Of a DNA stretch of 42,915 bases, positions 24,559 to 33,441 are shown piece after piece. The notes under the pieces are model-generated. The model was not told the DNA's origin. It made no database searches and saw only the letters and a program-made list of their open reading frames with translations. Origin of the DNA: an uncultured Mycoplasmatota bacterium (GTDB lineage Bacteria > Bacillota_I > Bacilli_A > RF39 > UBA660); assembly GCA_946528555.1 (NCBI GenBank), contig CAMMYS010000030.1, forward strand, positions 1 through 42,915, given 5' to 3'. The position numbers and the translations under genes were made by a program. The number at the start of each line of letters is the position of its first letter. The stretch's first letter is position 1.

Positions 24559-24590
24559 AAAAAACAATTCTATTATTAGAATTGTTTTTA
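24559..24590 (-). terminator. Terminator after the P-type ATPase gene
   Basis: AAAACAATTCTA/TAGAATTGTTTT stem with T7 on the minus strand, four bases after the stop at 24594. Confidence 0.85.
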
Positions 24591-24593
24591 TTA

Positions 24594-27149
24594 TTAAAAC
24601 CATTCACCATATTTTTTAATATATAGTTTTTTTACTATTTGTGCTATTATTCCATATAATACTACAAAACCAACTAAGTATAGATAGTAATTAACAGGTA
24701 ATAATACAAAATTAAATCCTTTAGCAAAACTTAATACCATTGGCACTATTATCGTTGCGATAATAGTTAATAAAGATAATACTATTAATGCATTACTTGG
24801 TCTAGATTTAGTAATATGATTTGTTCTTATATAATAAATCATAAATGTTTCAGTAACAATACATTCTATAAACCATGCTGTTTGGAAATATGCTTGCATA
24901 TCAATAGAATTATATTTAAATATATTCCAGAATATAATAAATGCAACGACATCTGTAATAGATGAAATAATACCAAATATTATCATAAATCTACCTAAAG
25001 ATTTAATATCCCATTTTTTAGTTTGTCTTATAAAACTATCATCTACATTATCATAAGGAATTCCTATTTGAGATAATTCAACTATAAAATCTTGAATAAG
25101 CATTTGTATTGGTAATAATGGTAAGAATGGTAAGAATATACTAGCTATTAAAATACTAAATACATCGCCAAAGTCTTGGCTAAGAGCAAGTTTCATGTAT
25201 TTTAAAATATTACCATATACTTTTCTTCCTTCAATCACACCATTATGTATAACTTCTAAATTTTGTTCTAAAAGAATAATATCACTTGATTCTTTAGCAA
25301 TATCTGTTCCACCATCAACACTTATTCCAACATCAGATACATTTAATGCAGGAGCATCATTTACACCATCACCCATATATCCAACTGTATGTCCATTCTT
25401 TCTAAGCATTGAAACTACTCTTCTTTTTTGCATTGGATTCATTCTTGCAAAAATATCAACTTCTTCTACTACTTTAGAAAGCTCATAATCATTTAGTGCT
25501 TCTATTTCTTTCCCTGTAAGTATCTTGCTTTTAATACCAACAGCAGTACATATACTCTTAGTTGCAAAAGCATTATCTCCAGTAAGTATTTTAATATCAA
25601 CGCCATATTCTTTAAGTTTTTTAATTGTTATGTGAGCAGAAGGTTTAGGTGGATCTAAAAACGCTATTAAACCAATCAAAGTAAAGTTTACTTCATCTTC
25701 AGCATCATACACATCTACACCTTCATATTCAGGCTTAAGAGCAAGTGCAATTACTTGCATACCTTGTTTAGCAAGTTCTTCTGCTTTCTTTTCAACTCTC
25801 TCAATTATATTTCTATTTATTTTAACTTCTTTTCCTTTAACTAAAGCCATATCACATACTTTAATTATTTCTTCTAATGCCCCTTTAGCAATAACCCTAT
25901 ATTTATCATTATGAGTTACAACTATAGAAGATCTTTTTCTCATATAATCAAAAGGTATTTCATCAATCTTTTTAAAATCAGAAATATCAACTTTATGATT
26001 TTTAGCATATTGAATAATAGCTTTATCTACAATATTTTTATATCCAGTACTTAAAAAACTATTAACATAAGCACATTTAAGTACATAATCATCTTCTTCA
26101 CCATCAACATTTATATATCTTTGAAGTTCAATACTATTTTTAGTAAGAGTTCCTGTTTTATCAGTACATAACACATCCATAGAACCTAAGTTTTGAATTG
26201 ATTTAATACTCTTTACTAAAGTATTTTTTTTAGCTAATGATTTACTACCTTTAGTTAAATTAACATTTACTATCATTGGCAACATACTAGGTGTAATACC
26301 TACTGCTACTGATAAAGCAAATAATATAGCTGAGTTTAAATTATTTCTTATTAATCCATATATTATAAATACTAATATACATATAACAACCATACATTTA
26401 ATTAATAATCCTGTAATATGATTCATTCCTTTATCAAAAGCTGTTTCTTCCTTAACAACTTCTTTTTTCTTATTCATATTACCTATAAATGTATTAAGTC
26501 CTGTTTTAATAACAACACCTTTTCCTTGACCACTTATAACATTACATCCCATTAAGCAAATGTTATTTAATTCAATTGGATCATCTGAATTACTTTTAAT
26601 ATTAATATTCTTTTCAACTGCATCACTTTCTCCAGTAAATGAAGATTGATTAATGAAAAGGTCTTTACTTTCAAATAAATATAAATCAGCAGGAATAACA
26701 CTTCCAGCACTTAAAGTAATAATATCTCCACACACAACTTTTTCTTGTCTAATTTCTTTCTGCTTACCATCTCTTATTACATCAGTAAATATTCTTATTT
26801 GTTCTTTTAATTTTTCATTGAATTTATATGTAGAATAATCTTGAGTAAATCTAATAATAACACTTATTAAAGTAATACCAAGTATAATAAAAGCACCAAC
26901 AGCATCATCAGTAATAAAATCTATTACTGCTAAAAGAATAAGTATTAATACAAATTTATCTTTTAATGCTTCAAATATAAAATGTAATGGTGTTTTCTTT
27001 TTTCTATTATTAGCAATATTTTCACCATATTCATCTAATCTTTTATTAACTTCATTCTTATTTAAACCATCTTCATCAGTTTTAAATAATTTCATTATAA
27101 CTTCAGTATCTTTGTTAGATAAATCTTTATACCCCATTTCATTATTCAT
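24594..27149 (-). CDS. mgtA: MgtA/MgtB-type P-type ATPase
   Basis: 851 aa P3B ATPase, ten membrane helices. Actuator loop FTGESDAVEK, phosphorylation site CTDKTGTLT with Asp330, nucleotide-domain KGALEEI, hinge GDGVNDAPALNVSDVGISVD. Full-length similarity to MgtA incl. FLPFLPLLPIQMLIQD, the WDIKSLGRFM segment and the terminal YIKKYGEWF. These pumps import Mg2+ using ATP. In the transport site, positions that I recall as Asn709 and Asp738 in E. coli MgtA are Asp662 (SQDFGDVF) and Glu691 (DFIVELSQ). No M-box leader is seen in the short upstream region, so control by a magnesium riboswitch is not supported. Monocistronic. Confidence 0.9.
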   Translation of the reverse strand: MNNEMGYKDLSNKDTEVIMKLFKTDEDGLNKNEVNKRLDEYGENIANNRKKKTPLHFIFEALKDKFVLILILLAVIDFITDDAVGAFIILGITLISVIIRFTQDYSTYKFNEKLKEQIRIFTDVIRDGKQKEIRQEKVVCGDIITLSAGSVIPADLYLFESKDLFINQSSFTGESDAVEKNINIKSNSDDPIELNNICLMGCNVISGQGKGVVIKTGLNTFIGNMNKKKEVVKEETAFDKGMNHITGLLIKCMVVICILVFIIYGLIRNNLNSAILFALSVAVGITPSMLPMIVNVNLTKGSKSLAKKNTLVKSIKSIQNLGSMDVLCTDKTGTLTKNSIELQRYINVDGEEDDYVLKCAYVNSFLSTGYKNIVDKAIIQYAKNHKVDISDFKKIDEIPFDYMRKRSSIVVTHNDKYRVIAKGALEEIIKVCDMALVKGKEVKINRNIIERVEKKAEELAKQGMQVIALALKPEYEGVDVYDAEDEVNFTLIGLIAFLDPPKPSAHITIKKLKEYGVDIKILTGDNAFATKSICTAVGIKSKILTGKEIEALNDYELSKVVEEVDIFARMNPMQKRRVVSMLRKNGHTVGYMGDGVNDAPALNVSDVGISVDGGTDIAKESSDIILLEQNLEVIHNGVIEGRKVYGNILKYMKLALSQDFGDVFSILIASIFLPFLPLLPIQMLIQDFIVELSQIGIPYDNVDDSFIRQTKKWDIKSLGRFMIIFGIISSITDVVAFIIFWNIFKYNSIDMQAYFQTAWFIECIVTETFMIYYIRTNHITKSRPSNALIVLSLLTIIATIIVPMVLSFAKGFNFVLLPVNYYLYLVGFVVLYGIIAQIVKKLYIKKYGEWF

Positions 27150-27187
27150 ACAATCACCTATTGTAATTATATAACATTATAATAAAT

Positions 27188-27212
27188 AAAAAAACTAGTA
27201 AAAACTAGTTTT
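27188..27212 (-). terminator. Terminator after gene 27212-28105
   Basis: AAACTAGT/ACTAGTTT-type stem with T7 on the minus strand, directly at the stop. Confidence 0.75.
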
Positions 27213-28105
27213 TATTTAAATTCTTCCACTTGTTTTAATATTAATTTTCCTTCTTTATCAAATTGATATTCAAATCTAAGTGTATTGCCATCATCACTAG
27301 AAATACTAAATTTATAAATTGTATTTTTAATTCCTTTAATCTTTAGTACATACTTATCATCTTGTTTAATTATTTCAGCAGATCCTTGTTTTTCACTAAT
27401 AAATCCTGAAATATAGTATTCATCAGATAATGTAATACCATATTCATTTAAATCATTATATGACTCATATTCTCTATTAATATCAAATAATATACCATTA
27501 CTAATTAAGAAATATAGAATAGTAAATACACCTGTTATTATAAAAGTAATAATTATATTTTTCTTTTTATTTAATACTCCAAGGATTATTACTGCTATAG
27601 CAGCAAAACAATATATAAAAGATAATAAATGATGTGGAAAACTTTCAATAGTGCTATTTAAGAATCCTAATCCTAAAATAGAAAGCAATCCTAACATAGG
27701 TAATAGAATTATTATACTTAATACATTGTCCTTTTTAATATAATATCCAATAAATCCCATTGGTAAACATGCTAATGTTAACATAAACCAATATCTATAA
27801 AAAGAAAACAAATGCCATCCTTGAGGGCTAAATGGAACTTGAAATAAATATATTAAAGGTTGGCTAATTAGAAAGAATATAAAGCATTTTAATGCTGAAT
27901 CTTTTGGAGATTTACTATTACAAATAATAATTATTCCAAATAATATCCACCATTCTAATGTAGCAGCTATATCTCTAAAAGATGTATCATGAGTAAATGG
28001 TAATGTAGCTACAACTGCTGTATATATAGCTACTGCAACTGCAAATATAATTAACTTTTTCCAAGTTAAATCAATACCACCAAATAGTTTCTTAATCTTT
28101 TTCAT
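27212..28105 (-). CDS. Multi-pass membrane protein with C-terminal extracytoplasmic domain
   Basis: 297 aa from ATG 28105; GGAGAAT lies six bases upstream, and the longer frame to 28141 has no ribosome site. Six or seven membrane helices between residues 15 and 200, including a YRYWFMLTLACLPMGFIGYY stretch, followed by a soluble beta-rich domain of about 90 residues (YYISGFISEKQGSAEI, then TLRFEYQFDKEGKL). No family recognised. Its start lies 57 bases downstream of a promoter-terminator RNA unit (28156-28251) that may be its attenuated leader. Confidence 0.75.
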   Translation of the reverse strand: MKKIKKLFGGIDLTWKKLIIFAVAVAIYTAVVATLPFTHDTSFRDIAATLEWWILFGIIIICNSKSPKDSALKCFIFFLISQPLIYLFQVPFSPQGWHLFSFYRYWFMLTLACLPMGFIGYYIKKDNVLSIIILLPMLGLLSILGLGFLNSTIESFPHHLLSFIYCFAAIAVIILGVLNKKKNIIITFIITGVFTILYFLISNGILFDINREYESYNDLNEYGITLSDEYYISGFISEKQGSAEIIKQDDKYVLKIKGIKNTIYKFSISSDDGNTLRFEYQFDKEGKLILKQVEEFK

Positions 28106-28155
28106 ATTTTTATTCTCCTTTTCCAAATGTATTACCAACATTAATTATATCACAA

Positions 28156-28251
28156 ATAAAAACTCTGACAATTGTCAGAGTAATTATCTATTTGGTACTT
28201 GCAAACTAAATATATTTGACTAGGTGTCACATAAAAAAGAATTCGAGTTTC
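28156..28251 (-). ncRNA. Short RNA or attenuated leader, about 95 nt
   Basis: A promoter at 28285-28258 and a strong terminator (10-bp perfect palindromic stem ACTCTGACAA at 28162-28181, then TTTTT) bracket about 95 nt with no ORF. It could be a stand-alone small RNA or a regulated leader for the membrane protein starting at 28105. The 18 bases just before the terminator stem match, with one difference, the sequence following the tRNA-Met at 32002-32019. Confidence 0.45.
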
Positions 28252-28257
28252 GACATC

Positions 28258-28285
28258 ATAATAGCACATTTTTATAGAAAGTCAA
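28258..28285 (-). promoter_or_regulatory. Promoter of the short RNA/leader
   Basis: Minus strand TTGACT (28285-28280), 16-base spacer, TATTAT (28263-28258). Confidence 0.65.
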
Positions 28286-28326
28286 AATCGCAATATCTTA
28301 ATTTTACGATCTATTATATTTGTACA

Positions 28327-29037
28327 TTAATGGCAAATTAGTTTGCCTGTATTAGAATTTGCACCATAGATAGTACAACTTGTTTCATAATGCAAACTAG
28401 TATAACCGCTAGTTTTTGTATCTCCATTATAACTACCATCTGTACAAGTATAAGTATGCCCATCTGAAATAGTTTTACATTGACCATTAGTAAATATTTT
28501 ATTTAAAATAGCAATATTACTATTATGATATGCGCCATTAGTAGAGCCTTCAATACAATAAATTTTATCATCTTTTAAAATACATGCATATGCTCTTGAT
28601 ATAGTATCTCCAGAAAGTACTAATCCAAAAAAATTATGTCTTTGTTTTCCTCCACTAGTTTTTAAATTATTAATATCAGTTGTATAATCACCTGAAGATA
28701 TAGTGGAACCTAAAGTTTTTGCCTTATCACCTTCATCACTAAAATATGCAAAAACACATCCATCACAATTAATAATTTCATTTACTACTACAGGACTATT
28801 ATCCATTGGAACATTTTCAGAATCATCAATATCAATAATTTCATCATCATCCACTATATAATTATTTGAAGTATTATCTTTAGTATTATCAATAACATTT
28901 GTATTTGAATTATTATTTATATTATCATTTATATTATTATTTGTAGTATTATTTAAATTATTATTTTTCTTACCACAACCGACTATAATTAAACACATTA
29001 CAATAGTTAATAAACTAATTAATATTTTCTTTTTCAT
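28327..29037 (-). CDS. Lipoprotein with Asn-rich stalk
   Basis: 236 aa. Signal peptide ends at lipobox IVGC (Cys21). Residues about 22-70 are a low-complexity Asn/Thr/Asp linker. The C-terminal 150 residues are Cys-rich (NCDGCVF, AYACILK, IYCIEGS, QCKTIS, YTCTDG, TSCTIYG, LICH), with a repeated Y/T-C-x-D-G-S/T-x-N-G-x pattern (KIYCIEGSTNG, YTCTDGSYNG) suggesting two disulfide-held beta units. It recalls the cysteine-containing tails of Gram-positive pseudopilins, but no family can be named. Surface exposed by inference. Confidence 0.7.
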   Translation of the reverse strand: MKKKILISLLTIVMCLIIVGCGKKNNNLNNTTNNNINDNINNNSNTNVIDNTKDNTSNNYIVDDDEIIDIDDSENVPMDNSPVVVNEIINCDGCVFAYFSDEGDKAKTLGSTISSGDYTTDINNLKTSGGKQRHNFFGLVLSGDTISRAYACILKDDKIYCIEGSTNGAYHNSNIAILNKIFTNGQCKTISDGHTYTCTDGSYNGDTKTSGYTSLHYETSCTIYGANSNTGKLICH

Positions 29038-29182
29038 TAAAATTCCTCCTTATAAACATTTTATCATATATTTATAAAAATATATTCTTCTTCAGTTATT
29101 TTATATATACTATTATATGGCTGCTCAATATAATATTTATTTACCTTTTTATAAAAACCTAATCTTGATTAATATGCAATAA

Positions 29183-29989
29183 TTATATTTCAAATTCCAA
29201 GTATTTAATAAAATTAATAGACTTATCATTTTCATTATAATCAAATGACTTAACAATTCTATACTTTCCTTTTAACTCACCATATGCAAATTGCCAATCA
29301 ATAGCTAGTTCAACTGAATCATTTTTATTTAAACCATAAGCAGGTAAAGTAAAAGCCATTTCATTTATTGGTTTTAATGTTTTCCAATAACCATTTTCAT
29401 ATTTTTCTATCATAAAAGGATTACCATACCATACATCTTTATTACTTTTATTACTTATTATCATTGTAAGTCCTGTATCAGTTAATGTATTATCCTTTAT
29501 ATTCATTTGAATGTTTACTTCTTCACCACTAGTTTTATTTATATCTGCTAAAAAGTAGTAATGTATACTTTTACCTTCATATATAGCAGATATTTCAAAA
29601 ATATATGGGCCACTTACACTTGGAGTAATAATATATTCATTTGTAAATTCAACTTTAGTATCAGTAAACTTTCTAATGCTGTAATTAAAAAGTTCAATAT
29701 TTTTAATAGTTCCATCTAAATTATCAATATATAATTTATTACCATAATAAGAACTTATTACATCATATTCAAAATCTTCAAAACTTATTTTATCAATACA
29801 ACCACCACTTTTATAGCAAAATGAACCAGTTGAAGCTTCTATTATTTTATCATTAGATCTAATGCTTATTCTATGCTCAATTCTGCTTATATCATCACTA
29901 TTTTTTTCTTTTAAATTTAAAAATACAATTATTACAATTATCATGACAATTACTATTGCTAGAACTGTAAATATTATTTTCTTTTTCAT
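29183..29989 (-). CDS. Membrane-anchored protein with Big_14 immunoglobulin-like domain
   Basis: 268 aa. One N-terminal helix (about residues 5-27), then an extracytoplasmic region. The last 100 residues match the bacterial Ig-like domain Big_14 (PF20251): LTMIISNKSNKDVWYG, FMIEKYENGYWKTLKPI, and a DWQFAYGELKGKYRIVKSF ending. The 140 residues before it contain FCYKSGGCIDK, a possible disulfide. Probable envelope-surface role. Two bases upstream of nothing but the NERD gene stop, so likely an operon with it. Confidence 0.7.
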   Translation of the reverse strand: MKKKIIFTVLAIVIVMIIVIIVFLNLKEKNSDDISRIEHRISIRSNDKIIEASTGSFCYKSGGCIDKISFEDFEYDVISSYYGNKLYIDNLDGTIKNIELFNYSIRKFTDTKVEFTNEYIITPSVSGPYIFEISAIYEGKSIHYYFLADINKTSGEEVNIQMNIKDNTLTDTGLTMIISNKSNKDVWYGNPFMIEKYENGYWKTLKPINEMAFTLPAYGLNKNDSVELAIDWQFAYGELKGKYRIVKSFDYNENDKSINFIKYLEFEI

Positions 29990-29991
29990 TT

Positions 29992-30741
29992 CTATTTCCT
30001 TATATACCTACATTTAGGATAATTAGAACATCCTATAAATTTGCCATATTTACCATTTCGCTCTACTAATGTTCCACCACACTTTGGGCATTTGTTTAAA
30101 TCTTTATCAATGATGTTTTCTTTTATATTTTTTATATGTTCTTTTTTAGCATTTTTATCGGTTATATTCTTTGATTTTATTTTATTAACTATTTCATCAA
30201 TATTATCTATTACTTCATCTTTAAATGATAGTATCTTGTTTACTATAGTATCATATCCAACTAATTCTCCATCATGTTCTATTTTTAGTTTAGCTTTACT
30301 AGGAATACATACTATATTATATATCTTAGACTCATCTATTTTTAATAGTTCAGATAAAGCCTTAACATGACCATAATTTTGCCTAATTGGATTAGTATAA
30401 TAATATTTTTTATTTCCAGAATGTCTTACCCAATTTTTATCATATTTATTTCCTGTAATATATCCGTTATATTGTTTTGTTTCTATTGAAAATATACCAT
30501 ATTTTGAAATAATTACATGATCTATTTGATGAGTTCCTTTATCAGTAGATATAAATACATCATTTAATAATATGTATTTATCTTTAGGTAATTTATTTAA
30601 TGCTTGCTTAGTCCAATGCTCACCAAACCATCCAACTATTTTTTTATAAAAAATAGCAGATAATAATCCTATTACTATTATTGAAATAATAAATGGATTG
30701 GTTAAATAATACTTAAGAAATTCACTTGCAAGATTTCCCAT
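29992..30741 (-). CDS. NERD-domain protein with topoisomerase-type zinc finger
   Basis: 249 aa. N-terminal membrane helix (about 14-30), NERD nuclease-related domain with YILLNDVFISTDKGTHQIDH then VIISKYGIFSIETKQYNGYI (Asp, Glu-x-Lys of the PD-(D/E)xK-like core), a helical linker, and a C-terminal four-Cys zinc ribbon CPKCGGTLVERNGKYGKFIG then CSNYPKC. This is a common Bacillota architecture, assumed to act on nucleic acids at the membrane. It has its own start 58 bases after the HTH gene terminator. Confidence 0.9.
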   Translation of the reverse strand: MGNLASEFLKYYLTNPFIISIIVIGLLSAIFYKKIVGWFGEHWTKQALNKLPKDKYILLNDVFISTDKGTHQIDHVIISKYGIFSIETKQYNGYITGNKYDKNWVRHSGNKKYYYTNPIRQNYGHVKALSELLKIDESKIYNIVCIPSKAKLKIEHDGELVGYDTIVNKILSFKDEVIDNIDEIVNKIKSKNITDKNAKKEHIKNIKENIIDKDLNKCPKCGGTLVERNGKYGKFIGCSNYPKCRYIRK

Positions 30742-30776
30742 TTTCTCACCTACTTATATTTTGATTATACCATAAT

Positions 30777-30799
30777 AAAAGCAGATTTTTCATCTGCCT
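30777..30799 (-). terminator. Terminator after the HTH-VanZ gene
   Basis: GCAGAT/ATCTGC stem (extended to AAGGCAGAT/ATCTGCTTT) with TTTTATT on the minus strand, touching the stop at 30799. Confidence 0.75.
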
Positions 30800-31881
30800 T
30801 ATTTTTTATTCTTTCTAATAATAAAATTGTAAATTTTTAATATGATTAAGTATAATATTGAAAAGAAAATAATTAATCTTAAAAATACTCTTATAGTTGG
30901 AATATCTCCAAAGTAATACCAACTTAATGCTTCAAATAATACAAATGTTATTATAGAAGATACAATACCTATAATTAAATGTTTCTTATTTATATTTATT
31001 TTCTTTTTATTAATAACTAGATCATATAGGAAATACATTATACTTGTTCCTATTACATACAAAATAATATCATCTATATCAAATACTCCTCTTTTTGTAA
31101 TAAATTGAAATAGTTCTAAAAAGAATCCAATCAATATACTTATTAAAACATTTATACTAAACTTCTTTATATTAAATATTCTTAATATCAAATATTGCAT
31201 AGGCATTAAGATGATTATGTTACCAATAACATTTACCATAAAATTTCTACTATCAAAATTAGCCCAATAACCTAATAACGTTTTAAATGGAACTAAATTA
31301 TATGTAATAACACCAACTATATTTCTACCATAATTAGTTAAGTTAATTAATGTAATTGTATATAAAACTAAAGCTATAATGTATGTGATCTTTTTCATTT
31401 TATTTTTATCTTCAACTTTATCATAATAATAATTTGAAAGTAGATTATTATTAAAACCAATAATTAAAGCAAAGAATAAAAATACAACTATTTCACCCAT
31501 ATAATCGAAATGAACAGTTACACTTGAATATTCAACTCTTAAATAGTTTAAATATAATACTAATAAAATAATATAAACAACAATACATATAGGAATAATG
31601 AATTTATTCTTCTTTTTATTTGTTGTATCTATATATTTAATAATATCTTTTATATTTTTTTCTTCTTGTTTATCTTCTTTTCCATTTAATAATTCAGATA
31701 CTGAAATGCCTAATGTTTTAGATAACGGAATTAATAATGAAATATCTGGAGTTCCTCTACCAGTTTCCCATCTAGAAATTGCTTTTTCGGTAACATTAAT
31801 TTTTTCGGCTAGTTCATCTTGTGTTAGACATGCTTCTTTTCTTTTTGTTTTGATAAGATTTGAGATTTTTTCTATATCCAT
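30799..31881 (-). CDS. HTH_XRE regulator fused to VanZ-like membrane domain
   Basis: 360 aa. Residues 1-66 form an XRE-type helix-turn-helix: TQDELAEKINVTEKAISRWE then GRGTPDISLLIPLSKTLGIS and VSELLNG. After a charged linker come about eight membrane helices; the part from about 195 to 300 is VanZ-like: NLVPFKTLLGY, FMVNVIGNIIILMPM, GFFLELFQFITKRGVFDIDD. VanZ domains are linked to teicoplanin or phospholipid-antibiotic resistance in enterococci. The fusion suggests a membrane sensor that regulates genes directly, possibly its own: an inverted repeat overlaps its promoter. Confidence 0.88.
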   Translation of the reverse strand: MDIEKISNLIKTKRKEACLTQDELAEKINVTEKAISRWETGRGTPDISLLIPLSKTLGISVSELLNGKEDKQEEKNIKDIIKYIDTTNKKKNKFIIPICIVVYIILLVLYLNYLRVEYSSVTVHFDYMGEIVVFLFFALIIGFNNNLLSNYYYDKVEDKNKMKKITYIIALVLYTITLINLTNYGRNIVGVITYNLVPFKTLLGYWANFDSRNFMVNVIGNIIILMPMQYLILRIFNIKKFSINVLISILIGFFLELFQFITKRGVFDIDDIILYVIGTSIMYFLYDLVINKKKININKKHLIIGIVSSIITFVLFEALSWYYFGDIPTIRVFLRLIIFFSILYLIILKIYNFIIRKNKK

Positions 31882-31904
31882 AATTCATCCCTCTTTCACA
31901 AAAA

Positions 31905-31932
31905 ATTATACTATTTGATAAGAATAATTCAA
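31905..31932 (-). promoter_or_regulatory. Promoter of the HTH-VanZ gene
   Basis: Minus strand TTGAAT (31932-31927), 16-base spacer, TATAAT (31910-31905). Confidence 0.75.
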
Positions 31933-31950
31933 CCTATGAATCGTAGGATT
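31931..31950. promoter_or_regulatory. Inverted repeat at the HTH-VanZ promoter
   Basis: AACCTA...TAGGATT: arms CCTA/TAGG separated by seven bases (TGAATCG), with a second overlapping pair TGAATC/GATTCA. It overlaps the -35 edge, a usual site for XRE autoregulation. Confidence 0.45.
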
Positions 31951-31976
31951 CAATTAATAGATGACCTTTCAACATT

Positions 31977-32003
31977 AAAAAACTCGAACAATTTGTCCGA
32001 GTA
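31977..32003 (-). terminator. Terminator of the tRNA-Met gene
   Basis: ACTCGGAC/GTTCGAGT stem (one G:U pair), five-base loop, then T6 on the minus strand. Confidence 0.85.
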
Positions 32004-32013
32004 ATTATCAATT

Positions 32014-32090
32014 TGGTAGCGACGGGGGGATTCGAACCCTCGACCCTCTGGGTATGAACCAGATGCTCTAGCCAACTGAGCTACATCGCC
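32014..32090 (-). tRNA. trnM: tRNA-Met (anticodon CAU), elongator type
   Basis: 77 nt, encoded CCA. Acceptor arms GGCGATG/CGTCGCT, D stem GCTC/GAGC, anticodon stem TCTGG/CCAGA around loop TTCATAC, variable loop GGGTC, T loop TTCGAAT. Body resembles Bacillus elongator tRNA-Met more than the lysidine tRNA-Ile(CAU). In the T stem GAGGG/CCCCC the second pair is A-C. Own promoter and terminator. Confidence 0.95.
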
Positions 32091-32107
32091 ATTTCGAAAG
32101 TAATAAC

Positions 32108-32136
32108 ATAGTATCACATTATTACTTTTTTTTCAA
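32108..32136 (-). promoter_or_regulatory. Promoter of the tRNA-Met gene
   Basis: Minus strand TTGAAA (32136-32131), 17-base spacer, TACTAT (32113-32108), about 10 bases before the tRNA 5' end plus leader. Confidence 0.7.
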
Positions 32137-32142
32137 GATATT

Positions 32143-33363
32143 TTATAAAGTTTTTTGTTTCTCTATTACTTCAGGAACTAAACCATCAACTTTATCAGTA
32201 AAATATTTACGACATTTTAATCGCTTATCTCTTAAAACTGCATATAAGACTGAATTTAAAAATGCATCAGGTGTTGTATGACCTATTCTAACCAGATTAT
32301 TAGATTCTAGAACATGTTCTGTATTTAATGAAACATATTTCTTTATAATGTCACATAATATTTCATCTGTTATCTCACCATCATATATGAAATAAGCTAC
32401 TTTTGTATATCTCATACCATTAAATGGTTCCATTATTAATTTATACTCATTATTACCTAATCCTATCAAATTACAAGTATAAATACTATCAAAATCATCT
32501 TCTAATTCTTCTTCACCATATATTTTTACTTTTACTTTTGACATAGCAACTTTAGTCATAATAGGATTTAAAGCATTAATTACTTCATCTCTATATTCAG
32601 TTGATAAAACATTATTTTTTCTCTCATATTCATCAACAGTTTTTTTAGGAGCACCACTTCTTCTAGTATTTCCTTCACCTTCTTCTGGAGTAAAGAAAAC
32701 AATTTCACTTTTAGACTTTTCTTTTGCTCTTTCAATAGTTTCTTTATTTATATAAGCTATATATTGTTCAATAACACTTTCTAACTCTTGTAATTGTTTA
32801 TCAAATAATGAATTTTTATCTAAATCTACATCTAAATTATTACTATCTAATAATAATTCTAATTGATCACTTAATAATTCTTTAAAAGTATTTTTCTTTT
32901 TAAATAATACTCTCTTTCTTCTTTCTTTTTCTTTTTCATCTTCTACTTCTTCAATAGAATCTTCATATTTCTTTAAATATTTTTTATATAATTCATCATA
33001 TGTTAGATAAACCTTTTTATCTACCCATTCTATTTTTTTAGCTTTAGAAAATATTTTTTCACTTTTTAATTTAGTAAATCTAAATTTTTCATTTGGAAAA
33101 ACTAAATTTTCTTGAGTATTTGTAATTAATAAATTTGTTTTTCCACCATTAAAAGTTAATATTATAGATAATTGTCCATTATTATCATAGGATACTATAA
33201 AAGTATCATCTAATTTATATTCTATTCCATTCTTAGATAATTCTCTTGTAGCAGCCTCAACTAATACCCTAGGTAGTCTTTTTGATGATACATAAACTTC
33301 TTGAGTCGCTATACCATTTTCTTTAACATACTTGTCTATATTCTCTAATAAAGGATAACTCAT
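32143..33363 (-). CDS. Hypothetical charged protein, 406 aa
   Basis: Soluble, no signal peptide or membrane helix. Three parts can be seen: an N-terminal alpha/beta region (about 1-120, with RLPRVLVEAATRELSKNGIE), a long highly charged coiled region (about 125-255, EVEDEKEKERRKRVLFKKKN), and a C-terminal beta-rich domain (about 255-400) ending in a helix (TPDAFLNSVLYAVLRDKRLK). No family recognised. Follows mtaB after a terminator; the downstream tRNA has its own promoter. Confidence 0.65.
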   Translation of the reverse strand: MSYPLLENIDKYVKENGIATQEVYVSSKRLPRVLVEAATRELSKNGIEYKLDDTFIVSYDNNGQLSIILTFNGGKTNLLITNTQENLVFPNEKFRFTKLKSEKIFSKAKKIEWVDKKVYLTYDELYKKYLKKYEDSIEEVEDEKEKERRKRVLFKKKNTFKELLSDQLELLLDSNNLDVDLDKNSLFDKQLQELESVIEQYIAYINKETIERAKEKSKSEIVFFTPEEGEGNTRRSGAPKKTVDEYERKNNVLSTEYRDEVINALNPIMTKVAMSKVKVKIYGEEELEDDFDSIYTCNLIGLGNNEYKLIMEPFNGMRYTKVAYFIYDGEITDEILCDIIKKYVSLNTEHVLESNNLVRIGHTTPDAFLNSVLYAVLRDKRLKCRKYFTDKVDGLVPEVIEKQKTL

Positions 33364-33403
33364 ATCTATTACCTACTTTCTATATAATCATATCATATTT
33401 TCA

Positions 33404-33441
33404 TTAAAAAAGATATTAATTCATATCAAAATTAATATCTT
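33404..33441 (-). terminator. Terminator at the end of mtaB
   Basis: 14-bp AT-rich stem (AAAAGATATTAATT/AATTAATATCTTTT) overlapping the last codons of mtaB, followed by T6 on the minus strand. Confidence 0.75.

Noticed and set aside
27150..27187. M-box magnesium riboswitch before the Mg-type ATPase
   Set aside because: The gap to the upstream gene is only about 60 bases and mostly its terminator; an M-box needs about 150 nt or more.
28190..28260. Second tRNA gene next to the ACCA-containing 18-base match
   Set aside because: No acceptor, D or anticodon stem can be folded; only the 3' flank is shared with the real tRNA-Met at 32014-32090.
28860..28975. CRISPR-like or tandem DNA repeats (ATTATT-rich)
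   Set aside because: Low-complexity codons for Asn in the lipoprotein stalk, with no constant repeat unit or spacers. No CRISPR array was seen anywhere in the window.
32014..32090. tRNA pseudogene because of an A-C mismatch in the T stem
   Set aside because: All other stems, loops, the CCA end, promoter and terminator are intact; one mismatch is tolerated or could be a base error.
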